Shown here in pieces: positions 45,266 to 55,970 of a stretch of 64,000 nucleotides of DNA. The position numbers and the translations under genes are program-made. The notes under the pieces are model-generated. The model did not search any database. It was given only the letters and a program-made list of their open reading frames with translations, and was not told where the DNA came from. The first letter of the stretch is position 1. The number at the start of each line of letters is the position of its first letter. Origin of the DNA: Enterococcus lacertideformus (GTDB lineage: Bacteria > Bacillota > Bacilli > Lactobacillales > Enterococcaceae); the NCBI GenBank assembly GCA_015680865.1, contig JADAKE010000020.1:62001-126000 (forward strand). Direction: 5' to 3'.

Positions 45266-47077
45266 CTACAATTTTTCGATTAATTCTTCTAATTCGTTCA
45301 ACCGTTTTTCGAACATAGTCATCGCAGCTTCGATATAGTCTGCTTTTGTCATATCAACGCCTGCTTTTTTCATCACTTCAACTGGGTAATCACTATTGCC
45401 TGATTTCAGATAAGTGAGATATTTTTCTAATGAATCTGATTCATTCGTCCAAATTTTTTGTGCCAAAGCAGAAGCAGCAGAAAAACCCGTTGCATATTGG
45501 TATACATAATAATTATAGTAAAAATGTGGAATACGCGACCATTCAAATTTAATTTCTGAATCTTCTTCCACCGCTGGCCCATAATATTTTGCATTCAGCT
45601 TTCCATAGTTATCACTTAGGTATTCACTTGTTAAAGGTTCTCCTTTTGCATCTTCTACATGCATGAAATGTTCAAATTCAGCAAATTGTGTTTGACGAAA
45701 AACCGTTCCTTTGAATCCGTCTAAATAATGATTCAATACATAGGCACGAACACGTGGATCTTTTTCTGTTTCTAATAAATATTCCGTTAAAATATTTTCA
45801 TTAGTGGTTGAAGCAATCTCCGCTAAGAAAATGGAATAATCACCATAAACAAATGGTTGGTTTGAACGAGTAAAGTAGCTATGCACACTATGCCCCATCT
45901 CATGAACCAACGTAAATAATTGATCCAGCGTATCATGCCAATTCATTAAAATATAAGGATTTGTATCATAGCTTCCTGAAGAATATGCACCGCTTCGTTT
46001 ACCCTTATTTTCTACAACATCAATCCAACGTTCAGAAAAGGCTTTTTCAACGACTGCCAGATATTCCTCACCCATTGGCTTCAACGCCTCTAAAGCTTTT
46101 GCTTTTGCTTCTTCATAAGTAAATTTGATCGGTGCTTCACCCAGTACCGGAGTATATAGATCATACATATGCAACTGATCTACATCTAAAAGACGCTTAC
46201 GCAAATTCATATAACGATGCAATAAAGGAAGGTGTCTATTGACAACTTCTATTAATGTGTCATACACACTTTCTGGAATATGGTTATTACTTAAAGATGC
46301 TTCTCGTGCAGATTGATAATGACGTACTTTTGATTTATAATTATGTCCTTTTATATGTGTACTCAACGTAGAAGAGAACGTATTTTTAAATTGCTTGTAT
46401 ACACTATACAGCCCTTTAAATGCTGCTTCCCTTACAGTTCGGTTCGTACTTTCCATCAATTGTCCATAAACTCCATGAGAAAGTTGGATTTTTTTGCCGT
46501 CTTCACCCACAATCGTCGGAAATTCTAAGTCTGCATTGTTTAAAACAGCAAATGTATCACTAGAAGCTCCGAAAATCTCTCCTACGCCGGCAAGCAGAGC
46601 TTCTTGCTCTGAAGATAAAACATGCGCACGATTATCCACCATTTGCTTTACATAATGACGATAAATGGCTAATTTAGGTTCTTGTTCAAAATAGTGCCAG
46701 ATATGTTCATCGGAGAGTTGTAGAACTTCAGGTTCATACCAGGAAACAGCTTCACTTACTTTAGAAAATAAACTTCCAGCTCTTGCATATAAGGCTTGAT
46801 AAGTCGTATTAGCCGTATCTTGATCATTTTTCAAATGTGAGTAAACATAGATACGTTCAACTTTTCGATAAACATCTAAAACAAATTCAAGCGCATTCAA
46901 AAATTCTGACGCTCCATTTGCCAATGTTCCTTTATACTTATCGGAATTTTTTAACTCATCCGCTAATTCTTGGTACATTTCATCAAATTCTTCATCACTA
47001 GAAAAGATTTTGGTTAAATCCCAAGTTAACTCTTCAGGCAATTCTTCTCTTTTTGGTAATTGGGTCATTTCGCTCAT
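45266..47077 (-). CDS. pepF: Oligoendopeptidase F
   Basis: M3-family zinc peptidase of 603 residues that trims oligopeptides of about 7-17 residues in the cytoplasm. Zinc site H-E-M-G-H-S-V-H near residue 392 and the downstream Glu in L-A-E-I-A-S-T-T-N-E. The ATG at 47075-47077 is set by AAGGAG eight bases upstream; a GTG three codons earlier is too near it. It follows coiA on the same strand, the usual order in streptococci and enterococci. Intact. Confidence 0.95.
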   Translation of the reverse strand: MSEMTQLPKREELPEELTWDLTKIFSSDEEFDEMYQELADELKNSDKYKGTLANGASEFLNALEFVLDVYRKVERIYVYSHLKNDQDTANTTYQALYARAGSLFSKVSEAVSWYEPEVLQLSDEHIWHYFEQEPKLAIYRHYVKQMVDNRAHVLSSEQEALLAGVGEIFGASSDTFAVLNNADLEFPTIVGEDGKKIQLSHGVYGQLMESTNRTVREAAFKGLYSVYKQFKNTFSSTLSTHIKGHNYKSKVRHYQSAREASLSNNHIPESVYDTLIEVVNRHLPLLHRYMNLRKRLLDVDQLHMYDLYTPVLGEAPIKFTYEEAKAKALEALKPMGEEYLAVVEKAFSERWIDVVENKGKRSGAYSSGSYDTNPYILMNWHDTLDQLFTLVHEMGHSVHSYFTRSNQPFVYGDYSIFLAEIASTTNENILTEYLLETEKDPRVRAYVLNHYLDGFKGTVFRQTQFAEFEHFMHVEDAKGEPLTSEYLSDNYGKLNAKYYGPAVEEDSEIKFEWSRIPHFYYNYYVYQYATGFSAASALAQKIWTNESDSLEKYLTYLKSGNSDYPVEVMKKAGVDMTKADYIEAAMTMFEKRLNELEELIEKL

Positions 47078-47194
47078 TGAATACACTCCTTTTTTTCACT
47101 CTTTGATTCTTCTCCACTCTTCAACAAAGATAAAAACGAATAGTCTCACTTTCATCAGCTACTCCTATTTATTCTATCACAACTCAATTCTGTT

Positions 47195-48156
47195 TTATAC
47201 AAAGAATATCTCTCGACATTCCTTATACAACAACGCATAAATCATTCTTTTATTGATCATCGGAAAAATCCATTTTGCTTTATTCGGCTCGATTTTTTGT
47301 AACCATATGATATATTGCCATCGGCTGCTACGACTTTTTTGTTCAAGCATCACTTCTTCAAATAGTAAACGATACAGAAAAATTTTTTCCTGAAACCAAA
47401 AGAAAAAATCACTTTCTTGATATATCCAAGCTGATAAATAGAGTAGGTGTTTCTGTCTGAGATAACACTGTTTTTGTAACCATTTTTTACATGGCGCTTT
47501 TGAAAGTGTTTTTTTTATTTCATTTTTTCCAAATTAACTTCCAACAAATCAACTAACATATGACTAAAAAAAGCCCAACTCATTTGTTCAAAAGTTAAAA
47601 CACCCATGACCGATTCTTTTATATGATGAAATAGATAACATTTTTTTTGATCCAAATCAAGCTTCCATACATGAACCCCCCTTTCTTCATTGTACATACA
47701 AAAATATTTATCACTTGATCTTAAAGAATCTTTTCTAAAAAAAGAAGAACCTAAAATCCACCAAACCCGATATCCATTCATCAAGTAACCTTTTGTTCTT
47801 TCTTGAACACTCTTGTAGCTGAGCATTGAACATTGGATTTCTATTGCTAAATTCCCACATAATATATCCGGTCTTTGATTCAAAGATGGTAGATTTTCTT
47901 CTAACTGAACGGTTACGTCTTTCAACCATGTCCTACACCATTCAAATAAAGTTGTTTTTAATTGGAGGTGTTCACTTGTCTCACCTTCACTGAAACCAAG
48001 ACAATTCTTACGACTTTGATGAGCAAAATGTGCAATTTTTTGTTTTCCTGTCTTTAATATCACTGGCTCACAACAAGCTGGACAAATAAGTAGATCCTGT
48101 TTCTGACTTTCGATAGCTATATATTCCTTTCCATTTTCATCCACTGCAATCATCAT
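47195..48156 (-). pseudogene. coiA: Competence protein CoiA-like, frameshifted
   Basis: CoiA-family proteins assist recombination of incoming DNA in competent streptococci. The first frame (213 residues) has the zinc-like C-P-A-C near residue 26, I-A-H-F-A-H, and the nuclease-like core R-P-D-I-L...I-E-I-Q-C-S near 95-110. It stops at 47515 beside a run of eight A. The next frame continues for another 105 codons with C-Y-L-R-Q-K-H-L-L-Y and W-Q-Y-I-I-W-L-Q-K-I to a stop at 47195, giving the normal length of about 320. A homopolymer slip explains the break. Confidence 0.82.
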
Positions 48157-48278
48157 CTCTTTTCCTCCTATCTACATAAGAAAAATACGCAAAAAAAGGA
48201 TCCGATCCTTGTCGCTTGATCAAATCCTCTAAGTCGTTGCTTTTATTATTTTCAAAAAAGATGTTTCTATTCCATGGA

Positions 48279-48932
48279 TTAAACAAAATAAAACTTTGTT
48301 CGTTCTAATGCATTACGTTCCATGATCAATTGCGCATATTCATTCAATGTTTCAATCGTACGATCACTTTTATTTGCATATTCTAAAATTCGAGCAACAT
48401 CATTGTCAACATCTATTTGGTTAAGGTCTTCCAGCCAAAAATTCACAGCTAAATAGTAGATGCCTTCTAATAGATACAAATCTGACCATGCTGATTCTAA
48501 TTCTACGTTGTTGGCTAGTTGAATCATTTGCTCAAAGTCTTCAAAAGCAAAAATTGCTTGGTGTTCTACTTCATTGGAAATGCGTTCAGTTGATTCATTC
48601 TCTTCTTCATTATTCAAGATTTGTTGCTGAATAAATTCAGTCACATCATCAGAATCCAAAGAGTCTTCATTTTCTTGGAGCATTTCTTCATTTGGTAAGT
48701 TTTTACTGATAAAGAGTTCTAAACCATCCCCTTTAGGAAGTACTTGAAAAGTAACAGCTTCACTACTGCGGAACTCATCTTCAATATCAACTTCTTCCAG
48801 AATACTATAGAAGAAATTCTCAATTTCTCTATGATTGCCAAGTAAATCTAAAAATGAGACACCGCGTTCTTCTAAATCTTCATGGCCAATCATCACTCGT
48901 ATTGTGTTTTCATTAATATGTTCCATTTCCAT
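48279..48932 (-). CDS. mecA: Adaptor protein MecA
   Basis: Adaptor that delivers substrates to ClpCP; in other species it controls competence and stress regulators. 217 residues: N-terminal substrate-binding part (M-E-M-E-H-I-N-E-N-T-I-R-V), an acidic linker near 90-125, and a C-terminal ClpC-binding domain (F-E-D-F-E-Q-M-I-Q-L-A ... S-D-L-Y-L-L-E-G-I-Y-Y-L). The start at 48930-48932 follows GAGGTG. Adjacent to broken coiA and near spx, a standard Lactobacillales arrangement. Confidence 0.92.
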   Translation of the reverse strand: MEMEHINENTIRVMIGHEDLEERGVSFLDLLGNHREIENFFYSILEEVDIEDEFRSSEAVTFQVLPKGDGLELFISKNLPNEEMLQENEDSLDSDDVTEFIQQQILNNEEENESTERISNEVEHQAIFAFEDFEQMIQLANNVELESAWSDLYLLEGIYYLAVNFWLEDLNQIDVDNDVARILEYANKSDRTIETLNEYAQLIMERNALERTKFYFV

Positions 48933-49654
48933 ATTGCTACACCTCACTTTACCACAGCTATCAATATAACTTCATTGTAGCGAAATACGCTTAAATGTAA
49001 AGAAAAAAAATTAACAATTAAAATCAAACTAAGTTTTCCTCTTCTTCTTGACATAATCAACTCTTATGTCCAAATCACTATATGATGCCGGGATATGAGT
49101 ATGAAAAATATATTTTCTAAAACTAGCTCCTTTATTTTTATCTTGTTTCTGTTCTAATTTTTAGTTGTTAAACCAGTTGCTTCACTAACATTGATTTCTT
49201 ATTCTCTTTTCCAAATTTAATCTCTTTATTATTGATAATAATGTAATGATTCTATCTTACAAAATTTTATTTTTAAGGATAAATCCCTTCAAAGTATATT
49301 TGATCATTTGAATCATCAATAAAGACATTGACACACTTTAAAAATAGGTCTATGTGTAATCAAAATTTCAGATTAAAGTGGAATACAATTTCGTTTATAA
49401 AAAATCTCTTTCATGATACAAAGATTCCGTTACTCAACTTAGTTGACCATTTAAAAGTAAGTTTATCATGGAATAAAAAAAGAGACGGAGATAAACTGAT
49501 TGTGTGTCCAAAAAATTGTACACAGATTATTTACCTAGGATGAAGAATATAAGTGTCTAACTCAAATACTTAAAATTGAATAAATGGGATTCTCAACATT
49601 GCTTCTGTGAAGAAATTAAGTTCAAAAATAATGAGAAGCTATTTTCATTTTTTG
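48933..49654. other. Spacer between mecA and spx
   Basis: AT-rich with many short stops. A 71-codon plus-strand frame at 49328-49543 has no ribosome site or recognisable motif and is not called a gene. No IS ends seen. Confidence 0.5.
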
Positions 49655-49698
49655 ACAAAAAAACTTAGAAAAACTACAAAAATTAGTTTCTCTAAGTT
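49655..49698 (-). terminator. Terminator after spx
   Basis: AACTTAGAAAAACT pairs with AGTTTCTCTAAGTT; on the minus strand a TTTTTTT run follows. Confidence 0.85.
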
Positions 49699-49710
49699 AA
49701 CATTCATATT

Positions 49711-50109
49711 CTACAAACCAGCCATTAATTGTGCTTGGCGTAATTCCAATTGACGTACATCACGTGGCAAGAAACGACGGATTTCATCTTCATTGAAACC
49801 AACTTGTAAACGTTTATCATCAATCATAATCGGACGTCGTAACAATCCTGGGTTATTTTGCACAAGTTCTAATAATTCTTGCAATGGTAAGTCGTCAAGA
49901 TCCATATTTAATTTTTGAAAAACTTTTGAACGTGTCGAAATGATTTCTTCTGTACCATCTTCTGTCATTTGTAAGATCGCTTTTAATTCTGAACTATTCA
50001 AAGGTTCAGAAAAAATATTACGCTCAACAAATGGGATTTGATGTTCTTGCAACCACGCACGAGCCTTTCTACAGGAAGTACAACTTGGGGAAGTATATAG
50101 TGTTAACAA
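49711..50109 (-). CDS. spx: Regulator Spx
   Basis: Redox-sensing regulator that binds the RNA polymerase alpha subunit and turns on thiol-stress genes. 132 residues. The C-x-x-C switch is in S-P-S-C-T-S-C-R near residue 10, and the family pattern [16 protein letters not shown] near 91-107 is clear. Start is TTG at 50107-50109, behind AAAGGAG, giving M-L-T-L-Y-T; an ATG 30 codons upstream would add non-conserved sequence. Close to mecA, whose ClpCP partner normally degrades Spx family proteins. Confidence 0.92.
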   Translation of the reverse strand: MLTLYTSPSCTSCRKARAWLQEHQIPFVERNIFSEPLNSSELKAILQMTEDGTEEIISTRSKVFQKLNMDLDDLPLQELLELVQNNPGLLRRPIMIDDKRLQVGFNEDEIRRFLPRDVRQLELRQAQLMAGL

Positions 50110-50886
50110 CGTGCACCACTCCTTTTCATGACCAAAGTCACTTTTTTGTAACAGAAGATCATTATAATCTCCCATCTGTTTTCTATTATACCTAATCAAC
50201 TTTTAAATAGCTAGCTTTTTTCATAATTTTTTTTAAAAAAATGAAAGCTATCTAAGATTTATATTCCGTAAAACCAATACTTTACGCTTAATAGCCAATA
50301 AAAAAATGAGAGTTTTCAAATCTAATTCAAATTTAAAAACATAATAAAACAGCTTATAAAATTGTACTATTATTTTATCAAACATCTGCTTAGCGAACGC
50401 TTTCTTTACAAAAATTATGTTTTTTATTTAATTAAGTTGGATTTTGTTTGCTATTACAACATTCTCCTTATTTTAACATAACGATTGTTTTGTTCGCAAG
50501 ATACCCACGAGTTTATATTACGATTATTATAAAATAAGAGGAATGTAAAAACTAGCAACTCGCCTCAAACTATGTTATTTTATATTTTAATATTTTTTAT
50601 TTTTCTGTATTAAAAAAACAGACATATCCATAAATAATCACTCTGCTGAATTAAAATTTATTCTCTTATTTTCGTTTGAATGAGTCGTTTGTTCATTAAA
50701 CTCAAGTTTTACTTTTTATTTTTCTATTTTAGTTAAAAAAACTGAAATTTACAAACCTTGTTATGCCAAGCAATTAGAAATATAGTAATAAAAACCTTTA
50801 TTTAGCAGCGTTTTAGAAGATATTTTTCTGTTACAATAATCGAAGATTTATGGCAAAAAAGATGAAAACCGAAAGGCGTGTAGAAA
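50110..50886. other. Long AT-rich spacer upstream of spx
   Basis: 777 bases with no gene on either strand. The part next to spx (about 50110-50250) must hold its promoter. The rest is strongly AT-rich with T and A runs and no repeat family found elsewhere in the window. Confidence 0.5.
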
Positions 50887-51594
50887 TTGATTAAGTCAGT
50901 TGTTTTTGATGTTGACGATACGATGTATGATCAACAACAGACATTTAGAAATGCGATAAAAAAAGTTGTTCAACTTGTTTCAGATGAGGATATGGAGGCT
51001 TTATATCTCCGTTTCCGCCATCACAGTGATAAAAATTTTCCTAAAGTTATAGCAGGAAATTGGACATTAGAGTATATGCGCACACATCGAATCGGACAAT
51101 CACTAAAAGACTTAGACTATCCATATATTACTGACAAGGATGGACGTTATTTTCAACAGGTTTACGAAGAAGAATTAAATAATATTTGTCTTCATGAAGA
51201 AGTAAAAAAAACGTTAGATTTTTTAACTGACAAGCATATCCCCCTCGGAATCATTACTAACGGACCTACAGACCATCAAACAAAAAAATTAAAGCAACTT
51301 CAATTAGTGAAATGGATTCCCTCACAGCATATGATCGTCTCACAAGCGACCGGTTATCAAAAACCAGAAAAAGAGATTTTCCAGCTTGCAGAAGAACGAT
51401 TCCATTTAACTGCTAAAGAAACGCTCTATGTAGGAGATAATTACGAAAATGATGTACTAGGAGCAAAAGGCGCCGGCTGGCAAACACTTTGGTTTAATCA
51501 TCGTGAACGAAAAATTGATGGTGCCGCTATCTGTGATATTGAAATCACATCATTTAATCAATTATTAGAAACAATGAAAATTATTTTTAGTTAA
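50887..51594 (+). CDS. HAD-superfamily hydrolase (YjjG/YfnB-like)
   Basis: 235 residues of the HAD-IA phosphatase group: motif I F-D-V-D-D-T-M-Y-D at residues 8-15, motif II I-I-T-N-G near 120, motif III K-P-E-K near 160, and motif IV V-G-D-N-Y-E-N-D near 182. It resembles house-cleaning nucleotidases or sugar phosphatases; the substrate is unknown. The start is TTG (50887-50889), giving motif I its usual distance from the N-terminus. No close neighbour. Confidence 0.88.
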   Translation: MIKSVVFDVDDTMYDQQQTFRNAIKKVVQLVSDEDMEALYLRFRHHSDKNFPKVIAGNWTLEYMRTHRIGQSLKDLDYPYITDKDGRYFQQVYEEELNNICLHEEVKKTLDFLTDKHIPLGIITNGPTDHQTKKLKQLQLVKWIPSQHMIVSQATGYQKPEKEIFQLAEERFHLTAKETLYVGDNYENDVLGAKGAGWQTLWFNHRERKIDGAAICDIEITSFNQLLETMKIIFS

Positions 51595-52041
51595 CCATTA
51601 TCCATAAGAACGTCTCCTTCGTTTCAGATTGTTATCTATGGATGGATTCATTTTTTTACCTCCATTTTTTTTTTTAAATACAATTTTTTAATAAACTGCT
51701 GGGAAAAGATAAAATGATTTTTGGTAAAATTCATAAAAGAAAAGTTTTTGTTTCAATAGATTATTTTTTTATAAAAATTTTTATGCTTTTATATATAGTA
51801 AGATGAGAAAGGACATTCATAGAATGGATTGGTAGATTTTCATTATTTTTGTGTTCTATCTATTGGAAAAAAGAGGCGGTCGGATAGCTTTATACTTGAT
51901 CGTAAACATATCATTTTATTGGCTACCTTGTTCTTAGTTTCTTCTTTTAAATATAAGTTCATTGCATCGGCTTCCCTTTCTAAAATAAAAGAAAGGAGGC
52001 GTTTGTCCCATACTCTATCTGCTCGGAGCTAATCGTATTAG
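51595..52041. other. Spacer between the HAD gene and the IS3 remnant
   Basis: No gene is supported. The end (about 51960-52030) carries sequence like GTCCCATACTCT and TCGGAGCTAATCG, related to the hairpin and terminator repeat families seen elsewhere. Confidence 0.4.
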
Positions 52042-52338
52042 ATGGACGCGTATCGTCAGCTTTTAAAAGAAAATAAATTGTTGCAGAACTTCTCACATAA
52101 AGTAAACTGCTTAGATAACTCACCAATGGAAAATTTTTTTGTTATTAAAGCAAGAAATGTTCTATGGACAAATCTTCTGCCGTTACGAAAAACTGGCAGA
52201 AAAACTATTGCATTTATTCATTGCTATAATCAAAAAAGAATGAAACGAAAGCAAGGATGTTTAAGTCCTGTTCACTATCGAATGAATTTTAACTTTTGGG
52301 GTTACAACATATTACAATCATTACTGAATAAAAGATAA
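52042..52338 (+). pseudogene. IS3-family transposase OrfB, C-terminal remnant
   Basis: Only the last third of an IS3/IS150-type integrase remains: A-Y-R-Q-L-L-K-E-N-K-L-L-Q, then N-C-L-D-N-S-P-M-E-N-F-F with the catalytic Glu, and at the end Y-N-Q-K-R-M-K-R-K...G-C-L-S-P-V-H-Y-R. Between them the frame slips at a T run near 52133-52140 (the other frame reads L-L-K-Q-E-M-F-Y-G) and slips back near 52230. No terminal inverted repeat or OrfA is visible. Dead element. Confidence 0.85.
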
Positions 52339-52426
52339 GTTAAATCGACAAAAGCCAGTCGATTTGAAAAAAATAGAGTAGCAAAATTTACTCTATAAAG
52401 ACTCTAACTTTTCGGAGTCACTAAAA

Positions 52427-52745
52427 GAAACTATTTTTCTCTATTTGTTCTGAATTCTTGAAATAGATCATACTACTCATAACCTCTGTTTTAAATGGTA
52501 TTCAAAGGCTGGCATCTTCAGGAATAAAACCAAATAGAGGAAAAACATGAGGAGCTGTTTCGAGTGCATTTTCCTTAATACTCACAGGTTAAAACGCTCT
52601 TTTTATGACCTCTTCTTTTAAACGTGTTCAAAGGCTGGCATCTTCGGCAATAAACCCAAACAGAGGAAAAATATGCAAAGCTATTTTTCTCTGTTCGTTC
52701 TTATTGTCCTCGGCGTTAGACGATGCTTTCACAACCTCTTTGTAG
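52427..52745. repeat. Array of about 127-bp diverged repeats
   Basis: The 80-base segments 52481-52560 and 52608-52687 are about 80 percent alike, sharing TTCAAAGGCTGGCATCTTC and AGAGGAAAAA. The flanking TATTTTTCTCT...AACCTCTT unit occurs at 52429 and again at 52683. So there are two full units and part of a third, in the 3' spacer of the SNF2 gene. Family members are at 7525, 34096 and 45131. Confidence 0.75.
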
Positions 52746-52757
52746 CCTTAAAAATTT

Positions 52758-55700
52758 TTATTCTTCTAACTCTCCTACACTTAAAATCATTCTGATATCT
52801 TCTTCTGTCAATTTTGTCAGTTGTTCTTCGCTTCCTTGGATGACTTTTTGGAACAATTCTCTTTTTTCTTGTTGAAGGGAATCCATTCGTTCTTCAATTG
52901 TTCCTTCAGCAATCATTCGCCAAACTTCAACGACATTCTTTTGCCCGATTCGGTGTGCTCGACCAGCCGCTTGTTCTTCAATTGCTGGATTCCACCATAA
53001 ATCATACAGAATAACAGTATCCGCTCCTGTTAAGTTCAGACCTGTTCCTCCTGCTTTTAAAGAAATCAAAAAGACATCTCGTTCACCTTCATTAAACGCA
53101 TCCACCATCGTTAAACGATCTTGCGGTTTTGTGCTTCCTCTTAAGTAAAAAGTCGATAAGCCTAATTCAGCTAATTCTTCTTGCAAGATAGTCAACATCC
53201 CTGTAAATTGAGAAAATAAAAGAACTCTACGATTATTCTCTTTGGCAGCAACTAATAAATCTTTGACTTGTTCTAACTTTCCTGAACCACCTTGATAATC
53301 TTCAAGAAACAACCTTGGATCACAACAAACCTGTCGTAATCTCGTTAAACCTGCTAAAATGCTGATACGGTTCTTTTTGAATGAGTCTGAATCCATCGAA
53401 GAAATTTCCTCACGCATTTTGCGTAAATAAGCCAAATAAACTGTTTTTTGTTCTTCTGTAAGGGCAGAATAAAGATTCATCTCCGTTTTTTCAGGAAGAT
53501 CATTTAGGACGGTTTGCTTATCTCGACGTAATACAAAAGGTCGAATCATCCGTGCGATTTCTTCTGGCGACAACTCTCTGAAATGTGTTTTGTTTGGAAA
53601 GAAACCCGGCATGATCGTCGCAAATAAGGACCACAACTCTTCTAAGTTATTCTCAATTGGCGTCCCACTTAAGGCAAAACGTTGAGGAACACTTAACTCA
53701 CGTAATGCCTGAGCAGTTTTAGTACTGCTATTTTTAACCATTTGTGCCTCATCCAGTATCAAGTAATTAATCGAATGCTCTTGGTAATCAGTTACATCTT
53801 GTCTTAAACTAGCATAAGAGGTGACTCTGATGTCTGCCTCACGTGCTAATAACTCTTCTCGTTCTTTTTTATTGCCATTAACAACTTGGATACTTAAAGA
53901 AGGAGCAAATTTTTTCACTTCCGCTTGCCAGTTATAGACCAAACTTGCAGGAGCAACAATCAGTGCAGAGAGCATCCCTTTTTCTTCTTTTTCAGAAAGC
54001 AGATACGCAATCGTCTGCAATGTTTTCCCCAGCCCCATCTCATCAGCCAAGATTCCACCAAATTGATAATTTCCCAACATTTTAAGCCATTTAAATCCTT
54101 GCTTTTGGTAATCTCGTAAGTCAGCCTTTAATCCTTTGGGTAAGGAAGCTTGATATTGTTCAGGATGAAGCAAATCTTGGAGCATCTTTTGATAGGAGCC
54201 ACCAAAAGTCGCATCACTTCCAGATAATTTATCTTGAATAATCAATCCTTGATTTTTCGGAACATGGATCGTTCCCTCTTCTGAGCGTAACGCTTCTCGG
54301 AATTGCTGAAGAATTTGACTTGTCTGTTGAAATTCTTCAGAATCAAATGATAGAACTTGCCCATTTTCAAGTGTATAAAACGCATCATTGCGCAATAAGC
54401 TTTGAAGAACTTGATCAATCTCGTGCTCATTGATTCCTGTCACGTCAAATCGTATGTCTAACCAAGAATTTGCTTCTTCTACTTCTATTTTGGGTTGATG
54501 ACGCTGTGCATCCAAGTATAATTCACGAAGTTTTTTTCCAAGACGAACCTCGCCAAATTGTCGAAAAACAGCTAATTCTGTACGGAAAAAAGCATATAAT
54601 TCTTCTCCTGTCGGTAATACTCGCTCATATCCTGTCTCATTTTTGTGGTACCGATAGAGCTTAAATAAATCTAACACTCGTTGCTCTTGTGCTTTGTCTC
54701 TTAAAACTTCTGAAGAGCTATCAGAAACAGCCTCATGTTTTTTATCCGTCGAAAAAATGACTTCTTCATAAACAAAATCAATACGAGCTTGAATTTTTCC
54801 CTTTGTTTTTCTAAAGAAAAAGACAAATTCTACTGGTACATCTGCAATTTCAGCTTTTACTTCCTCTGTTATAGTAACTTGTCCGATTTCAGATAATAAA
54901 GGAATGATCTCTTTGAATAATGAAGAAAGTTCTCGTTTCATAAATAACACTTCTGGCGTTTCAAATCTTCTCATCAACTGTTTCCACGTCAAATAAATGG
55001 CTTGTTGATATTTTGTTAACGAATAAAAAGTTCCTTGAATCATTCCCCATTGGTAATGAGTAAAAAACAATTCAAACTCGTTTAATGCTTTTAATTGATA
55101 CGAATTGTCTATTTTAGTTACTTCAAATGCTAAAGGTTTCTCATTTTTTGAAAAATGAATTCCTTGATAAAATGACTCTTCGATTTTCATCTGTAATCTC
55201 GTAGTTTGATTCATTTGTTCTAACAATGCTTTTGCTTGCTCAATCGGTAATAATAGGTAACGTTTGTCCAGTTTCCCTTTGACTTGAAGACCATTTGTTC
55301 CCAGAAGAAGCTGTGTTTGAGCACAACCAGCTAGACCGGTTAGTATTTCTTGATCTTCCACTTGAAATGCACGTTTATCCAAATAGAATTGATATTGTTT
55401 ATTAACAGTATAGCGTTCATTTTCAATGTATGAATGCAAAAAATCAAAAATATTTTTTACGATATAAGTTTTTTTGGGATTCTCTAAATAACCGATCCGC
55501 AAATAAATAGCTAATATCGCTAGCTCTGGATGATAATGATTTGTCTCAATCGATTCTACTTGATATTCAACAATCAATGGTTGGATCATAGACGAAGTGG
55601 TTTTAATTTTTAATCTTGAGAAGCCTTTGGTTAAAATCTCACCTTCACTACTTTCCTTTACTGGTTCTATAATTGTTTGATCTGCTTTGATCATACGTGA

Positions 55701-55952
55701 AATATTTTTTGAACGTAAGTATAACTCAACCGCAACAGTGTGTTTGCAATATTTATGTTCTTCCCAGTAAGGACATTGACAAAAATCAACTTCTTTTGCA
55801 GTCCCATCTAAATCGACCATATATAATTCACTACCTAAGACTTCTGCATGCCAAATTTTTTCTTCTTGGTCAGGGACTACCGATAACACACGTCCTTCTT
55901 GCAGGTATTGACGCCCTCTTGCAATGACTTTTTCCGGTATACTCCATTTCAT
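52758..55952 (-). CDS. SNF2-family helicase with SWIM zinc finger
   Basis: 1064 residues. The N-terminal SWIM domain has C-Q-C and C-K-H near residues 58-72. The SNF2 ATPase core has Walker A in D-E-M-G-L-G-K-T near 635, D-E-A-Q near 735, and the helicase C-terminal lobe with Q-F-T-G-M-L, G-G-T-G-L-N-L-T and Q-A-A-G-R-A-H-R-I-G-Q near 880-1010. These bacterial proteins probably remodel DNA-bound proteins or RNA polymerase; the exact role is unknown. It lies 18 bases after sbcC on the same strand, suggesting an sbcD-sbcC-SNF2 operon. Intact. Confidence 0.93.
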   Translation of the reverse strand: MKWSIPEKVIARGRQYLQEGRVLSVVPDQEEKIWHAEVLGSELYMVDLDGTAKEVDFCQCPYWEEHKYCKHTVAVELYLRSKNISRMIKADQTIIEPVKESSEGEILTKGFSRLKIKTTSSMIQPLIVEYQVESIETNHYHPELAILAIYLRIGYLENPKKTYIVKNIFDFLHSYIENERYTVNKQYQFYLDKRAFQVEDQEILTGLAGCAQTQLLLGTNGLQVKGKLDKRYLLLPIEQAKALLEQMNQTTRLQMKIEESFYQGIHFSKNEKPLAFEVTKIDNSYQLKALNEFELFFTHYQWGMIQGTFYSLTKYQQAIYLTWKQLMRRFETPEVLFMKRELSSLFKEIIPLLSEIGQVTITEEVKAEIADVPVEFVFFFRKTKGKIQARIDFVYEEVIFSTDKKHEAVSDSSSEVLRDKAQEQRVLDLFKLYRYHKNETGYERVLPTGEELYAFFRTELAVFRQFGEVRLGKKLRELYLDAQRHQPKIEVEEANSWLDIRFDVTGINEHEIDQVLQSLLRNDAFYTLENGQVLSFDSEEFQQTSQILQQFREALRSEEGTIHVPKNQGLIIQDKLSGSDATFGGSYQKMLQDLLHPEQYQASLPKGLKADLRDYQKQGFKWLKMLGNYQFGGILADEMGLGKTLQTIAYLLSEKEEKGMLSALIVAPASLVYNWQAEVKKFAPSLSIQVVNGNKKEREELLAREADIRVTSYASLRQDVTDYQEHSINYLILDEAQMVKNSSTKTAQALRELSVPQRFALSGTPIENNLEELWSLFATIMPGFFPNKTHFRELSPEEIARMIRPFVLRRDKQTVLNDLPEKTEMNLYSALTEEQKTVYLAYLRKMREEISSMDSDSFKKNRISILAGLTRLRQVCCDPRLFLEDYQGGSGKLEQVKDLLVAAKENNRRVLLFSQFTGMLTILQEELAELGLSTFYLRGSTKPQDRLTMVDAFNEGERDVFLISLKAGGTGLNLTGADTVILYDLWWNPAIEEQAAGRAHRIGQKNVVEVWRMIAEGTIEERMDSLQQEKRELFQKVIQGSEEQLTKLTEEDIRMILSVGELEE

Positions 55953-55970
55953 AAGTTACCAATCCCCCTA

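Noticed and set aside
49328-49543. A 71-codon plus-strand frame in the mecA-spx spacer
   Set aside because: No ribosome site, no recognisable motif and no partner gene; AT-rich chance frame is likely.
51829-52032. A 67-codon frame upstream of the IS3 remnant
   Set aside because: It does not match the missing part of the transposase in any frame and overlaps repeat-like sequence.
52427-52745. CRISPR array
   Set aside because: The units are about 127 bp, diverged and contiguous, with no short identical repeats and spacers and no cas genes.
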